The position numbers were made by a program, and so were the translations under genes. A stretch of DNA of 32,267 nucleotides from Purshia tridentata (taxonomy: Eukaryota > Streptophyta > Magnoliopsida > Rosales > Rosaceae): contig QANT01006228.1 of the NCBI GenBank assembly GCA_003254885.1, positions 1-32,267 on the forward strand. Direction: 5' to 3'. Positions 1 through 10,693 of the stretch are shown here, piece after piece (the stretch's first letter is position 1; every line of letters starts with the position of its first letter). The notes below the pieces were generated by a model. That model was not told the DNA's origin, did no database searches, and saw only the letters and a list, made by a program, of their open reading frames with translations.

Positions 1-299
1 CCGCCGACTACGATGGCGACAATGGAGGGAAGCACCATGGAGGCGACGAAGAAAACCAGTGACAACGGAGAGGTGTGTTCTATGCATGGGTGGTATGGGT
101 CTGTTGTGTTTGGGGTAGGGTGGGTCTAATTGGTGGTTTAGAGAGTAAAAACGCAGAGATTTTATTAAATTAGGGGTATTTATTTCATATTAGAATGGTT
201 AACTCAAAAAAACTTAAAAATTTTAAATTAGTAAGTGATGAACAAAATGAGGGTGGTCAACTTAACAGTTTAGGGTGGTTAGGAATAGCTATTGCCTTA
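1..299 (-). repeat. Truncated dispersed repeat at left window edge
   Basis: Read on the minus strand from about 299, this segment runs TAAGGCAATAGCTATTCC, then AACCACCCTAAACTG, then AGTTGACCACCCTC, then an AT-rich stretch and ACCCCTAAT. The same order of blocks, diverged, occurs on the plus strand at 32129-32267. The two are therefore inverted copies of one repeat family, each cut by a window edge. The sharp homology end near 299 (ATTGCCTTA) is likely one terminus. The GC-richer part at 1-60 may be element interior or captured sequence. I cannot assign a superfamily because the other end is outside the window. Confidence 0.5.
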
Positions 300-3069
300 T
301 GAGAGATTAAGATTGAACATAGACAAGGGTAAGCTAGCTGTTTGGGCTAATGGGCTGGACATACAATTAATAAGTGAACCATATGCTGTTAAGCCTATTT
401 GCCTATATATAATATATTAATATATGTACTGAAATTGAAATTTTTTTTTTTTTTTCTACCTATTGATTTGAAATTAGGCGCTCAAAATACTGTTGGTCTA
501 CTTTAATACGTGCCATAATAGCCGCCACAATAAGCAGAGGCCAAATGTTAGAAATTTCATTAACAAAGATTTTGATTATGACTTTTTGGAATTCATGCTG
601 TCATATATGTTATGGAGGACTAGAACTCTAGAATAGTCCACATTGTTTTGTTTCTAATTTAATTTGATCAGGTTAATTAATTAATGATTTGAGCAAACAA
701 AATTTCATTAATGACACCTCCTTTTACTTAATCATGCGTAAATTCACTAGTTAATTATCAATCTTTTTTGATCTGTAAATGGAAAATTTTCGAAAGCTAA
801 GGCTGCTTAGCAGTTTGATATTCTATTTTCTTTCTTCAAAAAGCAGCTGCTTACAACTGGGTAAAAAAGCTGTTTGGTCATTTCAACTTTGAGAAGATTT
901 TTCTCTTGGCTGCTTCGCTATTAATTCTAGAAGGTACAAAAGTTGGTCTCGATCGGCTGTATAACATTTCATGTTTGTTATCTTTTCATATGCATGGTCT
1001 CTAGATTGGAAAAAGATTTTAGTAAAGCTAAGCTTGTGATGTCCATGATATCTATCTGATCGATAAATTTCTCACCTTCCTCAAAAAAATTTAACTAATA
1101 AGGTAGGTGAGGAAATTAGGGAGGTGAGGTGATGTGGGGATATGTGCCAAATAAGTGAGACTCTGAGAGCAAATATCAATGATAGCATGAAAATAGCGGG
1201 TCAAGAAGCATCAATTAAAGGCAACGTGGAGGCAAAGGAAAGAAAACACTGACAGTACCATATGCTTTCAGATAGATACATGGGTGGTGGTGGTGGGTTT
1301 TTACTAAGGGAGAGACTTTCTTTTGTAGCTCCATCAGCCCTTTTCTCAATTATGTCTTGGTTGAGAGGTTTACTAAGCAATATTTTAGAATATAGAAATT
1401 GACCCAATTCGCCTTCCCACCCATCTCATATAATATTGGATATATATGATCTATAGGCTATAACCCTAAAACCTTATATTCTTGGCTAGTTCCCCTTTTA
1501 ATTAATTTAAAATCTCAATGAATCTGTCTTTAGTTTGAAGTTTCTCAACTCATAGCCCCGGTGTATAAGATAAAAAAGTTCCATTATCTTCCTATATATC
1601 ACAATAACATAGTACTCAAAAAAAAGATTTACAATTTGGATAGGGAGAATATTATATATATTGAGCAATTTCAAGCTTTATATAACTATATAAATATTTC
1701 GAGGCTCTTCATTTATTTTTATTTGATTTCAAATCAAATATATTAATGTTTCAACTTTAACATGATATCATAATTTCAGTCTATTATTTTCGTCATAGTG
1801 CATATTAAATAAAGTCTGCTTCACGGTAGAATGTGAAATTTGCTAACAAATATTTCCTCGTGACTAAATCGGTATCCACTAAAAGCATCCCCCTTTGCAT
1901 TGTTTTGTGGAATTTATTCCCCTCTGGTCTTCTCTATCTTTGATTAAGATCCTGTGATAATTCGATGAATATGTTTCTATAAATGAACCACTGCATAATT
2001 CTTCTTCTAGAAAAAAGGGCAATAGAAAGTATTGGAATTAAGACACAATTTCAAACTTTAATTCTTGGTTCTAGGAAGCATGATGTCATGTCTTCTCTTT
2101 AATCAGGTATACAAAAGTTTTTTTTTTTTTTTGGTAGACTGGGGGCCATAGGCCAGCAAAGGAGCACAGCACACAAAGCAGGTATTGAAGTTTTATTGAG
2201 TAGTGATAAACTGATAATCCTTCTTCGATTAGAAAATTTTAGAAAGATATATAAGCTAGCTAGTCACCAATTTGGGACTCGATCAATATATAGCTAGTAA
2301 AATGATATGGAAGAGCTTGGTTCCAATTTAGGAAATATGGAAATTGGTTCTTACCCTTCTCTTTGGCATGACAGAATTGGACGAAATTTGAACAAAAGGT
2401 TTTTGAATTCAAATAAAAAGAGCTCCACATGGCATATATATATAGTCTCATGAATTTGAGAAATCAAGGTGGTTAATTTGTACATGTTTAAATATCATCA
2501 CATCACATCTATATGCCTTTTTTTATTATAGGATATAAGAGGAGGAGGGTTCAAACCTGAGTGTGTATGGAGAGCTTAAAGAAATAATAATATTGTTATT
2601 TTTTTGAAAAAAAAAAAAAAATAATTTGTTTGATGTATCAATATAATATTTTTGAATGAAAGTAAATTATATAGTGCTGTAAAAATAATTTGGCTTTGAG
2701 AAATGGGATCAACCAAACATTTTGGTGTGACCCCATTATGATAAAGACTTGGAACAATTTGAATATAAAGGTAGTCCAATAATCAAGCCAAAAACCTTGG
2801 GAAAACAAGACTCAAGGAAAACAAACAAGAGAGAAAATAAGGATGACCCATTTGGCTAATGTGTGTATAGTGAGTGTCTGTGTCAGAGTGTGATTGAATT
2901 GAACATTGCAAATATGTTAATAGTACTTTTCACATGCAACTTCCCAAAGGGAAAAAAAGCCAAGATGGTGTTGTTTCGTAGGTACCCAGTTTTTGAGTTA
3001 TTATTATTGTTTGTTTGCAAAGCTTTGTTGGATTCTAAACAAGAAAAGCTAGCTGTGTGAATCATGCAT
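300..3069. other. Intergenic, no supported gene
   Basis: AT-rich DNA with only short chance ORFs on both strands and no recognisable protein motif. Small items are a 15-base T run at 2118-2132 followed by GGTAGACTGGGGGCC, which could be the antisense poly(A) tail of an old retroposed sequence, and GGTTCAAACCT near 2548, which resembles a Pol III B box but has no partner A box at the right spacing. Confidence 0.5.
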
Positions 3070-3094
3070 GAGAGAGAGAGAGAGAGAGAGAGAG
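3070..3094. repeat. (GA)n microsatellite
   Basis: Twelve GA dinucleotides without interruption, directly after ATCATGCAT. It creates Ser-Leu or Glu-Arg runs in antisense and sense frames, so ORFs that cross it are artefacts. Confidence 0.95.
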
Positions 3095-3342
3095 CATGTA
3101 ATGTTTCTTGGTTCTTTGTTAGTGCATGTGTGTCTGACGCGTGAACGTTATTAATGCGTTGCGTTTTCCTAGAGCAAGAGTGAAAAGTGTGTGTGACTGA
3201 CCCCTCTATCTCCTCGAGTTCTCTTAATTTATTTACAATTCCAATTACAACAAACAATTGCCATCTTCCCACGTCTCTTCGATCACATCGATCTTGGCCA
3301 TGCATTATTGTTTCTTATTACCATGAAAGCTGCTGATATTCC

Positions 3343-3515
3343 ATGACACATTTATGCCCACGATCCTTGAATGAAAAACTTCTCATCACGTTATAAGAAA
3401 AATAAATATAATAAATTTATATATGTCATGATATATTTATGTCCAATATTATTAAATGAAAAATTTTAATGGGTCGGATATGTGATAAGAAAAATAAATC
3501 CAATAAATTACATGT
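3343..3515. repeat. Diverged tandem duplication, period about 85 bp
   Basis: The unit starting ATGACACATTTATGCCCA is repeated as ATGATATATTTATGTCCA at 3428. Both continue through TTGAATGAAAAAC / TTAAATGAAAAAT, then TAAGAAAAATAAAT and AATAAATT. Many substitutions separate the copies, so the duplication is old. No function is evident. Confidence 0.6.
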
Positions 3516-4325
3516 GTGATATGTAAGTTTTTCTTCTAAATTAAAACTCAAATTTATTAATTAGTAAAAAACTAAAATGTTATGAACATTATATATATAC
3601 TATACGATAAAGCTAGGTTCGCATTCCCTTGACTAACTATTCTGATTGGAAGATCGAGCCATTCAATTATAATTGAAAGTCTTACTAGAACTAATTTGAC
3701 AGGTTGGTTTATCAAAAATTATTTAAAGTTTAAAATGTTTTTTATAACCTAACAATTTTCCCCCTTTTCTCACTCTTCTTTTTTGAGTCTCTCACGTACA
3801 GTAAGCTATAATGCATATATATAGAACTGGTATGTGGGTCTCACCTTATTTCATATGTAAGAAAATTATAAAAGAAAAAGTTAAGAAATAAGATAAGCTT
3901 TATGTTTCTTTGAAGTTTTAGATATCCACTTGAGTTTTAGGCAGGAGAAAACTGTGTGTGTGTATATACTGGATAATGAGATGACATTAATTTCTTGTAC
4001 CCATACAACAAGTATAAGAAAATAAATATTTGCTGGCCATTGACAAATCTTGAATAAAGATATGTTGCATTTAATATTTTATTGATGCTTTAATTACTTT
4101 TTCTTCTCTAGCTTTTTTTTTTTCAATCAATAAATTACATGTTGTCTTTAAGCTATATATTGCGGTATAATGAAATTTACCTAATTTTCACAATTTGCAA
4201 ACAAATTATTGATAGGAATGAAAAGAATAATAAATTCTGATTTTTTTTTCTTTGAAATATGACAGGATTTACTTTGAACTTAAGATGATCTACTACTATT
4301 TGTCTATACCTAATGCCACTCAAGT
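3516..4325. other. Intergenic, no supported gene
   Basis: AT-rich sequence with only short spurious ORFs. It holds a short alternating TG/TA tract near 3955-3967. Nothing else is recognised. Confidence 0.5.
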
Positions 4326-4543
4326 TAAAGAGTTCATGGACATTTCTGAACAAAATTAACAAATTCTATATTTTCAAGTTTCACTCTGAATTTTAATAGA
4401 TGATGTAGAGAAAAGTGACATTTTTTTTTTTTTTTTTTATAAAGAGTTCATGGACATTTCTGAACAAAATTAACAAATTCTATATTGTCAAGTTTCACTC
4501 TGAATTTTAATAGATGATGTAGAGAAAAGTGACATTTTTTTTT
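4326..4543. repeat. Near-identical tandem duplication, period 114 bp
   Basis: The block starting TAAAGAGTTCATGGACATTT at 4326 recurs at 4440. The roughly 100 bases of unique sequence differ at only one base that I can see (TATATTTTCAAG versus TATATTGTCAAG). Each unit ends in a long T run of different length. Low divergence indicates a recent event, probably slippage or unequal exchange between the T tracts. It lies just upstream of the possible transcription unit at 4683-6080. Confidence 0.9.
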
Positions 4544-4682
4544 TTTTCAAAAGTTGGATGTTTTGTTTGGTTATTGGGTTAAGAATCCAAAATAGCTGTG
4601 TCAGTATATAAGAAATTAGGGCTTGAAAGGGACAACATGCACAGCTCTCTGGCTCCCCCTTATTAGAGAATAGGCTAGGGGA

Positions 4683-4692
4683 TATAAAGAGC
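4683..4692 (+). promoter_or_regulatory. Candidate TATA box of a small transcription unit
   Basis: GATATAAAGAGC is a plausible plant TATA motif. About 370 bases downstream is a short ORF (5050-5112) with a good splice donor. Between them are paired inverted motifs: ATTGGCACC near 4733 with GGTGCCAAT near 4814, and AAGGTCA near 4785 with TGACCTT near 4837. No transcript evidence is available, so this is inference from sequence only. Confidence 0.25.
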
Positions 4693-4791
4693 TAAAAAAG
4701 GGGAAGCTAGCTAGTTGAAGCAATTATATTCCATTGGCACCTTTGAATTGTAAAGTGATCAGGCTTCTCTTGTTTGCATATAATAAGGTCA

Positions 4792-4813
4792 ATATATATA
4801 TATATATATATAT
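4792..4813. repeat. (AT)n microsatellite
   Basis: Uninterrupted alternating AT of about 22 bases, between AAGGTCA and GGTGCCAAT. Confidence 0.9.
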
Positions 4814-5049
4814 GGTGCCAATTAATGCCAACCCATGACCTTATATATACATATATTCCCTTCATCATTATCATCTCTTGCCTACCCAGCTCTCAATCTC
4901 ATGGTCCCCATGAAAAAGAAGTTTTAATTAATTTGGTGTGAGAAAGAAAAATATTTAAATTAATTAATATGGTGATTAGTGTTGGCGTTCATATATAATT
5001 TTCTTCTTAGTGTGGACAAGGCTAGCTAATTCAAAGAGGGGATTCGATC

Positions 5050-5112
5050 ATGGATCATAACTCTCACAAGGTCTTGCCTCGTGCTTTGCTAGTGGTTGCA
5101 ATGAAAAGGTAA
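5050..5112 (+). CDS. Possible 20-codon short ORF or first exon, unknown
   Basis: ATG at 5050 opens a 20-codon ORF, MDHNSHKV...VAMKR, ending at TAA 5110-5112. The stop overlaps a consensus-like splice donor, AAAAG|GTAACC at 5108/5109, so the ORF could instead be exon 1 of a spliced transcript. One good acceptor is CCCTTTGCAG ending near 6080, but splicing there adds only one residue before a stop. The peptide has a basic C-terminus and a hydrophobic ALLVVA core. I do not recognise the family. It could be a non-coding transcript, a pri-miRNA-type peptide or chance. Confidence 0.2.
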   Translation: MDHNSHKVLPRALLVVAMKR

Positions 5113-6439
5113 CCAAAACTCATCAATACCCATGACCTTAGGGTTGGTTTTGTATCGTAGTCTTGTAAGCTCATTATCAACCATTATATTATCACCAAAT
5201 CGCTTTCTTTATACGTGTTTCTCAAGGCCTATATTTTTGTTTTTTATATATAATATACGTTGAGTACGTATGGATTCCCTACTCATCTTTGTATTGAAAA
5301 CTTTGTACTTTATGTTTAAAGCTACGATTTTTAAACTTCCATTTTATTAGCGATCTCGATCTCTAATATAAATCTTAATATTAAAAGGCATTTTTTATAT
5401 AAGACCAAGATCAACAGTAACAAAATTAGTAGAAAGGGATGCAAAGGCCTAGGACGGAGTCAGATTTGTCAATATGATCTCCGTCGGAGTTTTTATAAGA
5501 TATTGAGTATTTTTTTTTTATTAAAACGATATCATATCAACATAAATAAATAATATAATATAAATTAAAAAATTTTAAAACACATTTTATTATATTATAT
5601 TATATTAAATTATAAAATAATACTATTAAATTTAAAAAATAGATAAAATTGAAATGCAATTATAAACATAAATATTTATATATATTTTTATTTTGAAATG
5701 AAACGAGTATACTGAGCGAGACATGGACAAGTGATAATCTCATATTCCTTTTATTGCATATCGGGGCCGGGGGGTCTTTTTTGATTGCATCACACAACAT
5801 GCATTGCTAGCTTGGTCTCCAAAACCCATTTAGAAAAGAATGGAAAAATAAAATCAGATTGAAAACTTTTTTGTTTGTTTGTCATATATTGATAACTTCT
5901 AGCTGCTTATACATAATTTAATTAATTATATAAGGCCTGGGCGTTGGCCGACAATGAATATCAAATTCAAACTATGTATCTTATCAATTTTAAAAATATA
6001 ATTATCATTTGTAACGTGGATTAGCTTAACTTTGTAATTGAAGATAACATTGCATGCATTTGACTTGATCCCTTTGCAGATTTTGAAAAATTGTCATGTT
6101 CTTACAATGTCTTGTGTCATTTGTCACATCAAGCAAAAGTAGTTTGAAGAATATCGATCTTCTATTTATTTGTCCATTTTTTCTTCTTTTTGTATTTTTC
6201 TTTTCCCCTTATTTTGCTTCTGTAAGCATGGTTTTTTAATTAAGCAAGGTTGAAGATAAAAGAAATGTTCCAGGTAAGAAAAGAAGAAGGAGAAATGTTC
6301 AAATCCTAGCCACACCAAAAGGTCCACGAAGGGATAGGGTTACGTACACCTCAATGAGTATACCTCACAAATGTATTTTTTGAATAATAATAATAAAAAA
6401 GAATGCTAGTTAATTTTCTCTTCTATTTTTTTCTTTCAA
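5113..6439. other. Intergenic with an extreme AT-rich island
   Basis: No gene recognised. Positions about 5490-5690 are almost pure A/T, with iterated TTATATTATATT motifs, flanked by slightly GC-richer DNA (GGGGCCGGGG at 5763-5772). This is the most AT-biased stretch I noticed and could act as a matrix-attachment-type or DNA-unwinding region, but that is speculative. A 13-base match (ACCCATGACCTTA) occurs near 4832 and again near 5129. Confidence 0.4.
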
Positions 6440-6715
6440 TTTTTGATTTTATTATTCTTATTATATAGTGTAGTCTTATAATTGTAACTGTACATATTTG
6501 ATTGCTCTTTAAAAAACATCTTTACAAAAATCAACAAAATTTAAAATTATTTGATAATGTAACTGCTATCATATAAACATATGATGAATCTGTTATGTAT
6601 ATGAAATAATTTATTTCTTTGATAATAGTTACTGACCAAATGATTTTTAATTTAGTTGATGTTTGCAAAGATTATCTTTAAATGATACATTGCAAAATGA
6701 GAGTAAAAAAAGAGG
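6440..6715. mobile_element. Foldback element, copy A of a local family
   Basis: The left arm, about 6508-6580 (ACATCTTTACAAAAATCAAC, then ATTATTTGATAATGTAACT), is matched by the reverse complement of about 6614-6682 (ATCTTTGCAAACATCAACTA, then ATCATTTGGTCAGTAACT). The whole would fold into a long imperfect hairpin. The arms share a core with the foldbacks at 14716-15110 and 28626-28856 and with the lone arm at 30171-30240. Outer ends and target duplications are not clear. It has no coding capacity, so it is non-autonomous. Confidence 0.6.
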
Positions 6716-6896
6716 AGGTCAAAGAAGAAATTAGCTAGCACTTCTAAGGAAAAAAAGAAGTAAATATATCCTTGATCAGACGGAATGGAATAGAAGATTA
6801 ACGGATATATTTTATATATGCAGTAAAATGTATTTATTTAGGTATAATATATTTAATTTAAAATTTTTGTTGAAAAATTGAATTTTTTTTTTCTAA

Positions 6897-7135
6897 GGGT
6901 TGTGTTCACTCGTTATTTTTCATGTCGTGCATATTCTTGTTGGCATTTTTTTACCTGTTGTCTCAATGTACGGGTCATGTTATTATTTACCTATTAACTT
7001 AACGGATTGTGTAGTTTTTTATCCGAATTCATAAAAACACGACTTGTTGCCAAGTCTTTATAATCTGTATTATGTAAAATAAACTTAATAAGGATTATTT
7101 TTTTTTTGCCATGCAATTAATTTGACGGATTAAGT
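6897..7135. repeat. Decayed dispersed repeat
   Basis: CATGTCGTGCATATTC, then CGGGTCATGTTATTATTTAC, then TAACTTAACGGATTGTGT resembles the CGTGT/CGGGTCATGTTA/TTAACGGGT repeats common in plant genomes. The identification is from memory of their style, and the copy is degraded. No termini are visible. Confidence 0.3.
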
Positions 7136-7338
7136 CATTAATATATATATATAAGTATCTATTGATTGATTGGATAATTTGGATGGAGGTTCTTAAAGTT
7201 AGTTGAACTCCCTTTTTCATACATATACCAGTCTCACCGTATTCACCTATATAATATTAATCTCCCTTCTTAATACTGCAGGTGAAAGGCCATCGTTTTT
7301 TCTTTTGGCTGGAAGCCATCTTTTTTATGTGGTGGAAT

Positions 7339-7375
<37 letters not shown>

Positions 7376-8159
7376 CCGACAAGTGTGGCTCTTCTTTATA
7401 TATATATATACAGCAGTTAAGCAGCACATCACCCAACTCATTAAGTGGAGCAGAAGATCCACGAATCAAACATACAAATATATATATGCATGGGATTGAC
7501 TTAATTAACCTTGTGGCCCTCAAAAACAAAGCCTTAATTTGAAACCCACTTGAGATCGATCCACTCACATTAATAATAGTACCGAAGATGTATATATATA
7601 CAGGGATATATATATATATATATATGGTACTCGAGAGACCATCTCATGTGCATGAAATATTGGTCTATCTGAATCCTATAAATTAATGTGAATACCTTAC
7701 TTGAAGAATCAGTGAATACCCTAATTACTTAAGAATCATTCAATTGGAAAAGTAGGTCAAGGGTATTACACCACTATTTATGTTTTTGCCTATATATTTA
7801 TCGTGATATAAATGGTCCATATTCATCATGTGACTTGTCATAAACTACACATATGTGATAAAGCATTTGATGCTCTATAAAAATGGGGGGTTAGAATAGC
7901 ATGTTTCTTTCTTCAAAAGGAAGAATTAATTAAACTACTAACCACATGAAGAGTTCAACTTATAAATCAATTTTCTTGGTAATTAATTAGGTTAAATAGA
8001 TAGTGATTAAGCTGCAATTAAGGTTGTAATCAAATTAAATCAAGATGGTAGCTAAGTTGCAATCTCCTCTCTTAATTTCGTATTTTGTAAACATTCACAA
8101 ATCCTCCGATGGAGGGAGAAGAATATAGATTTATTATCACAATTCTTCCACATATTTTG
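7136..8159. other. Intergenic with several microsatellites
   Basis: It contains an (AG)15 tract at 7341-7370, TA tracts at about 7591-7600 and 7606-7625, and no recognisable gene. Overlapping ORFs at 7203-7568 on both strands exist only because the AG and TA repeats lack stops. Confidence 0.5.
7341..7370. repeat. (AG)15 microsatellite
   Basis: Fifteen perfect AG units after GGTGGAATCA. It encodes Arg-Glu runs on plus and Leu-Ser runs on minus, which explains the chance ORFs here. Confidence 0.95.
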
Positions 8160-8345
8160 AAAAAGATTTTGTGCTCTATTATGGCACAAGATCTTTGTGT
8201 CCTAATATGACGTGTGGCAAAATTATTTTAACACATCACTATCCATTTGCCACATCAATTAACACATAAATCATGGCACAAAATTAGAGCAGCAAGATCA
8301 TATAAATATTTGCCCTAATTTTGTGCCATAATTTTGTGATATAAA
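8160..8345. repeat. Dispersed repeat, copy 1, with internal inverted motifs
   Basis: GAAAAAGATTTTGTGCTCTA, AACACATCACTATCCATTTG and CCACATCAATTA have counterparts at 14368-14450 (GAAAAAGATTTTGTGCCCTA, CACATCACTATTAATTGCCA). Within this copy the motif TTATGGCACA recurs in both orientations (about 8180, 8273 and 8325), suggesting an old inverted-repeat element. No clear target duplication was found. Confidence 0.5.
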
Positions 8346-8479
8346 TGAATTTTGTGGTCTTATTTTATTTTATGGGTAATGAGAAAATCATCATGGCCAA
8401 CTAATTAAAGTTTTAACATAATTAAATCTCTAATACAAAAAATGATCTACAAATCATACATATCATTGTAATCAGTACA

Positions 8480-8626
8480 GTTAATATGAAGGATAAGTGA
8501 AGAACAACACATCTAAATATTGAATTTACTTTAACTATATATTAATTTTACAATTGTGTTAAATTCAGTATTAATTTAGATATATTTGTTATCTCTCATT
8601 CCTCATATTTCACCTCTCATATTAAC
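8480..8626. mobile_element. Degraded inverted-repeat element (MITE remnant)
   Basis: GTTAATATGA at 8480 pairs with TCATATTAAC ending at 8626. Inside, ACACATCTAAATATTGAATT matches the reverse complement of AATTCAGTATTAATTTAGAT with a few gaps. Length is about 147 bases. No target-site duplication is apparent, so the assignment is tentative. Confidence 0.4.
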
Positions 8627-9757
8627 CAGATTCTCACGGTAAGAGTCTTTGTCTTTTGGTTAATAATCTCAAACTCAAAAATTGAAGATTGATAAGGAAA
8701 AACAAAAGGATACTCGATCGATCAATTCTTGATTGTCAAATTACAAAAAAGAAGTAAATTACATAGAGGCCTAACCATAAGGCTTATATAAATTTTTTTA
8801 CCCAAAGATGAAAAACAATATTTATGCTCCTGGACCAAAATGAGCGAATCCAATCAAAATAATAATTTTTTTATTATCAGAAATCAAAATAACAATGTTG
8901 GTACGTACTAGTAAAAGAGAGAACCATAATTTGTAAAGGTTGTTGGTCCCATGCACCCTTAATTAGGGATGTGTCAGATTAGCTAGGCCAGCAAAACAGA
9001 GAGTACCTTAGAATGGTAGCCCTTTCATTTATATGGAAATCTGTGAAATTTGTGACTCTGAGGCATTGTGCGTTCGAGTTGTATACTGTATACAAAATTC
9101 ATAACAACAGCTACAGGCACCACACTACGTATAATGACTGCATGATGTGATTTGGATGTGTGATGGATTCAGTACCATTTTACTATTATGATACCTTCGC
9201 TATGATCCGTTCGATTAGGGGACCATGCATCATCTGTATTTATGACTTTTTCATCTTAACCAAAATTTCTCCACATCCATTATTGTACTGTGCACAACTT
9301 GATGGTTTTTTTTTTTGGTTCGGATACACTCACCCATAATTTTATATTTAACGTTTGTCTATTTATGAATTTTGACTGAACTAGCCGAAATACTAATATT
9401 CCTCAATCAATAGAAAAAACACAAAAACAAAAATGACTATCCCTCATTTTAGTTACTCTTACAAATTTACAATCGTTTTAAAATTTTTTATGCAATATCA
9501 TATTGAAGTGGTAACTACAAGCTCAATTTCAGATTGGAGGAAAAATTAAGAAATTACAAATTTTCAAAAAACATGCACAATCCTAAAAAAGAAAAATGGA
9601 GATTGTACTCAAGAAATATATATGTATGATTGCATTCTACAACATAAAAGAATGTATACCCCATTTTTACAATGAACGTACCAATATTTTCATTTGCCTA
9701 CTTTGTCGTTTTTATGTTAAATTTTAACTTTAAACTAAAATTTTAGAGTCAAACTAT
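8627..9757. other. Intergenic, nothing recognised
   Basis: AT-rich with no ORF of note, no paired terminal repeats and no gene-like motif that I can identify. Confidence 0.5.
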
Positions 9758-9890
9758 CTACCTAAGCAATAAACTGGACGAAATGGGAAAAAAATAGATA
9801 CTAGTAAAATTAGAAGAGATCAACATTTTTAATTAAGGTTTTAAATAATTTGAATCACTATCAACTGGTATTTCTTTTCTTAGTGTTGAA
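9758..9890 (+). repeat. Left arm of a large inverted repeat
   Basis: This arm (starting CTACCTAAGCAATAAACT, ending CTTAGTGTTGAA) matches the reverse complement of 10549-10693 with scattered substitutions and one gap of about 12 bases. The two arms enclose about 660 bases, including the complete MITE at 10156-10458. No coding sequence lies within the arm. It could be the end of an older element or an inverted duplication. Confidence 0.75.
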
Positions 9891-10155
9891 ACATGTCTCA
9901 AATTCTGACCCACCTGCTTATGTTAGCTTTGAACTTTTCCTTGTGTTATTAACCCACCTAGATTTTGTTATATTAAAAAGGTCTGGCAAAAACTTTATCA
10001 TTGATAAATAAGTCCACATTTTAAACATGAAGGCGCTGCACTGCAGATCGGCCCCGTTGCAATTTGATAATGTGCTCCTTTTATGTTTTATTTTTAGCTG
10101 TTTTAATTAACGAAGTGGTGTATGGTAGAGTGTATATTTTTTATTATTAAACTTA

Positions 10156-10458
10156 GGCCTCGTTTGGTGTCTAGGATTGGATTGGAAAGGATAAGTGGCA
10201 AATTTATGAGTATTTGAAGAAGAAATTTCTAAATTGAAGAAAGAAGATGGGAATTAGATAGATAAATTATGAAGAAAACTTATCCTTTCCAATCCCCTCA
10301 AAATGGTAGGGATTAGCAATGATAACATTTTCCTTGTAGCTAAGCCATTTTCTTTCCCTCTTCTTCCTAAAAGTTAGAAAAACACTCCATCTTTTTCCTT
10401 AAATACACATGAATTTATTTTATCCCTTCCAATCCAATCCTAGACACCAAACGAGGCC
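10156..10458. mobile_element. Tourist-like (PIF/Harbinger-type) MITE
   Basis: The terminal inverted repeats are about 39 bp and differ at one base: GGCCTCGTTTGGTGTCTAGG begins the left end, and its complement closes the right end at 10458. Both sides are flanked by TTA (10153-10155 and 10459-10461), the 3-bp target duplication typical of PIF/Harbinger elements and their Tourist MITEs. Length is 303 bases and there is no transposase ORF, so it is non-autonomous. An internal copy of the end (CTTATCCTTTCCAATCC near 10279) gives extra hairpin potential. The near-identical ends suggest recent insertion. Confidence 0.9.
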
Positions 10459-10548
10459 TTAGAGTTTAAGATCTTTGAGATTTTGGGCTCTAAACGGGGT
10501 GAAACGACCCTAGCCTAGATATTTTGGTATAACTTTCCTTATCAATGA

Positions 10549-10693
10549 TTCAACACTAAGAAAAGAAATAATAGTTGACTAATAGTTAGTTGATAGTGAT
10601 TCAAATTATTCAAAATCTTGATAAAAAATGTGTGATCTCTTCTAATTTTACTATCTATTTTTTCCCATTTTGTCTAGTTTATTGTTTATGTAG
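10549..10693 (-). repeat. Right arm of a large inverted repeat
   Basis: Reverse-complement partner of 9758-9890. It carries an additional segment near 10571-10590 (AGTTGACTAATAGTTAGTTG) that makes a short direct TAGTTGACTAATAGTTAG duplication absent from the left arm, hence the longer length. See the left arm entry for the pairing. Confidence 0.75.

Noticed and set aside
2883..3305. 140-codon minus-strand ORF
   Set aside because: It runs through the (GA)12 microsatellite and has low-complexity Ser-Leu and Asn runs, with no recognisable domain.
7203..7568. Overlapping ORFs on both strands across the AG repeat
   Set aside because: They exist because the (AG)15 and TA tracts contain no stops. 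No protein motif was seen.
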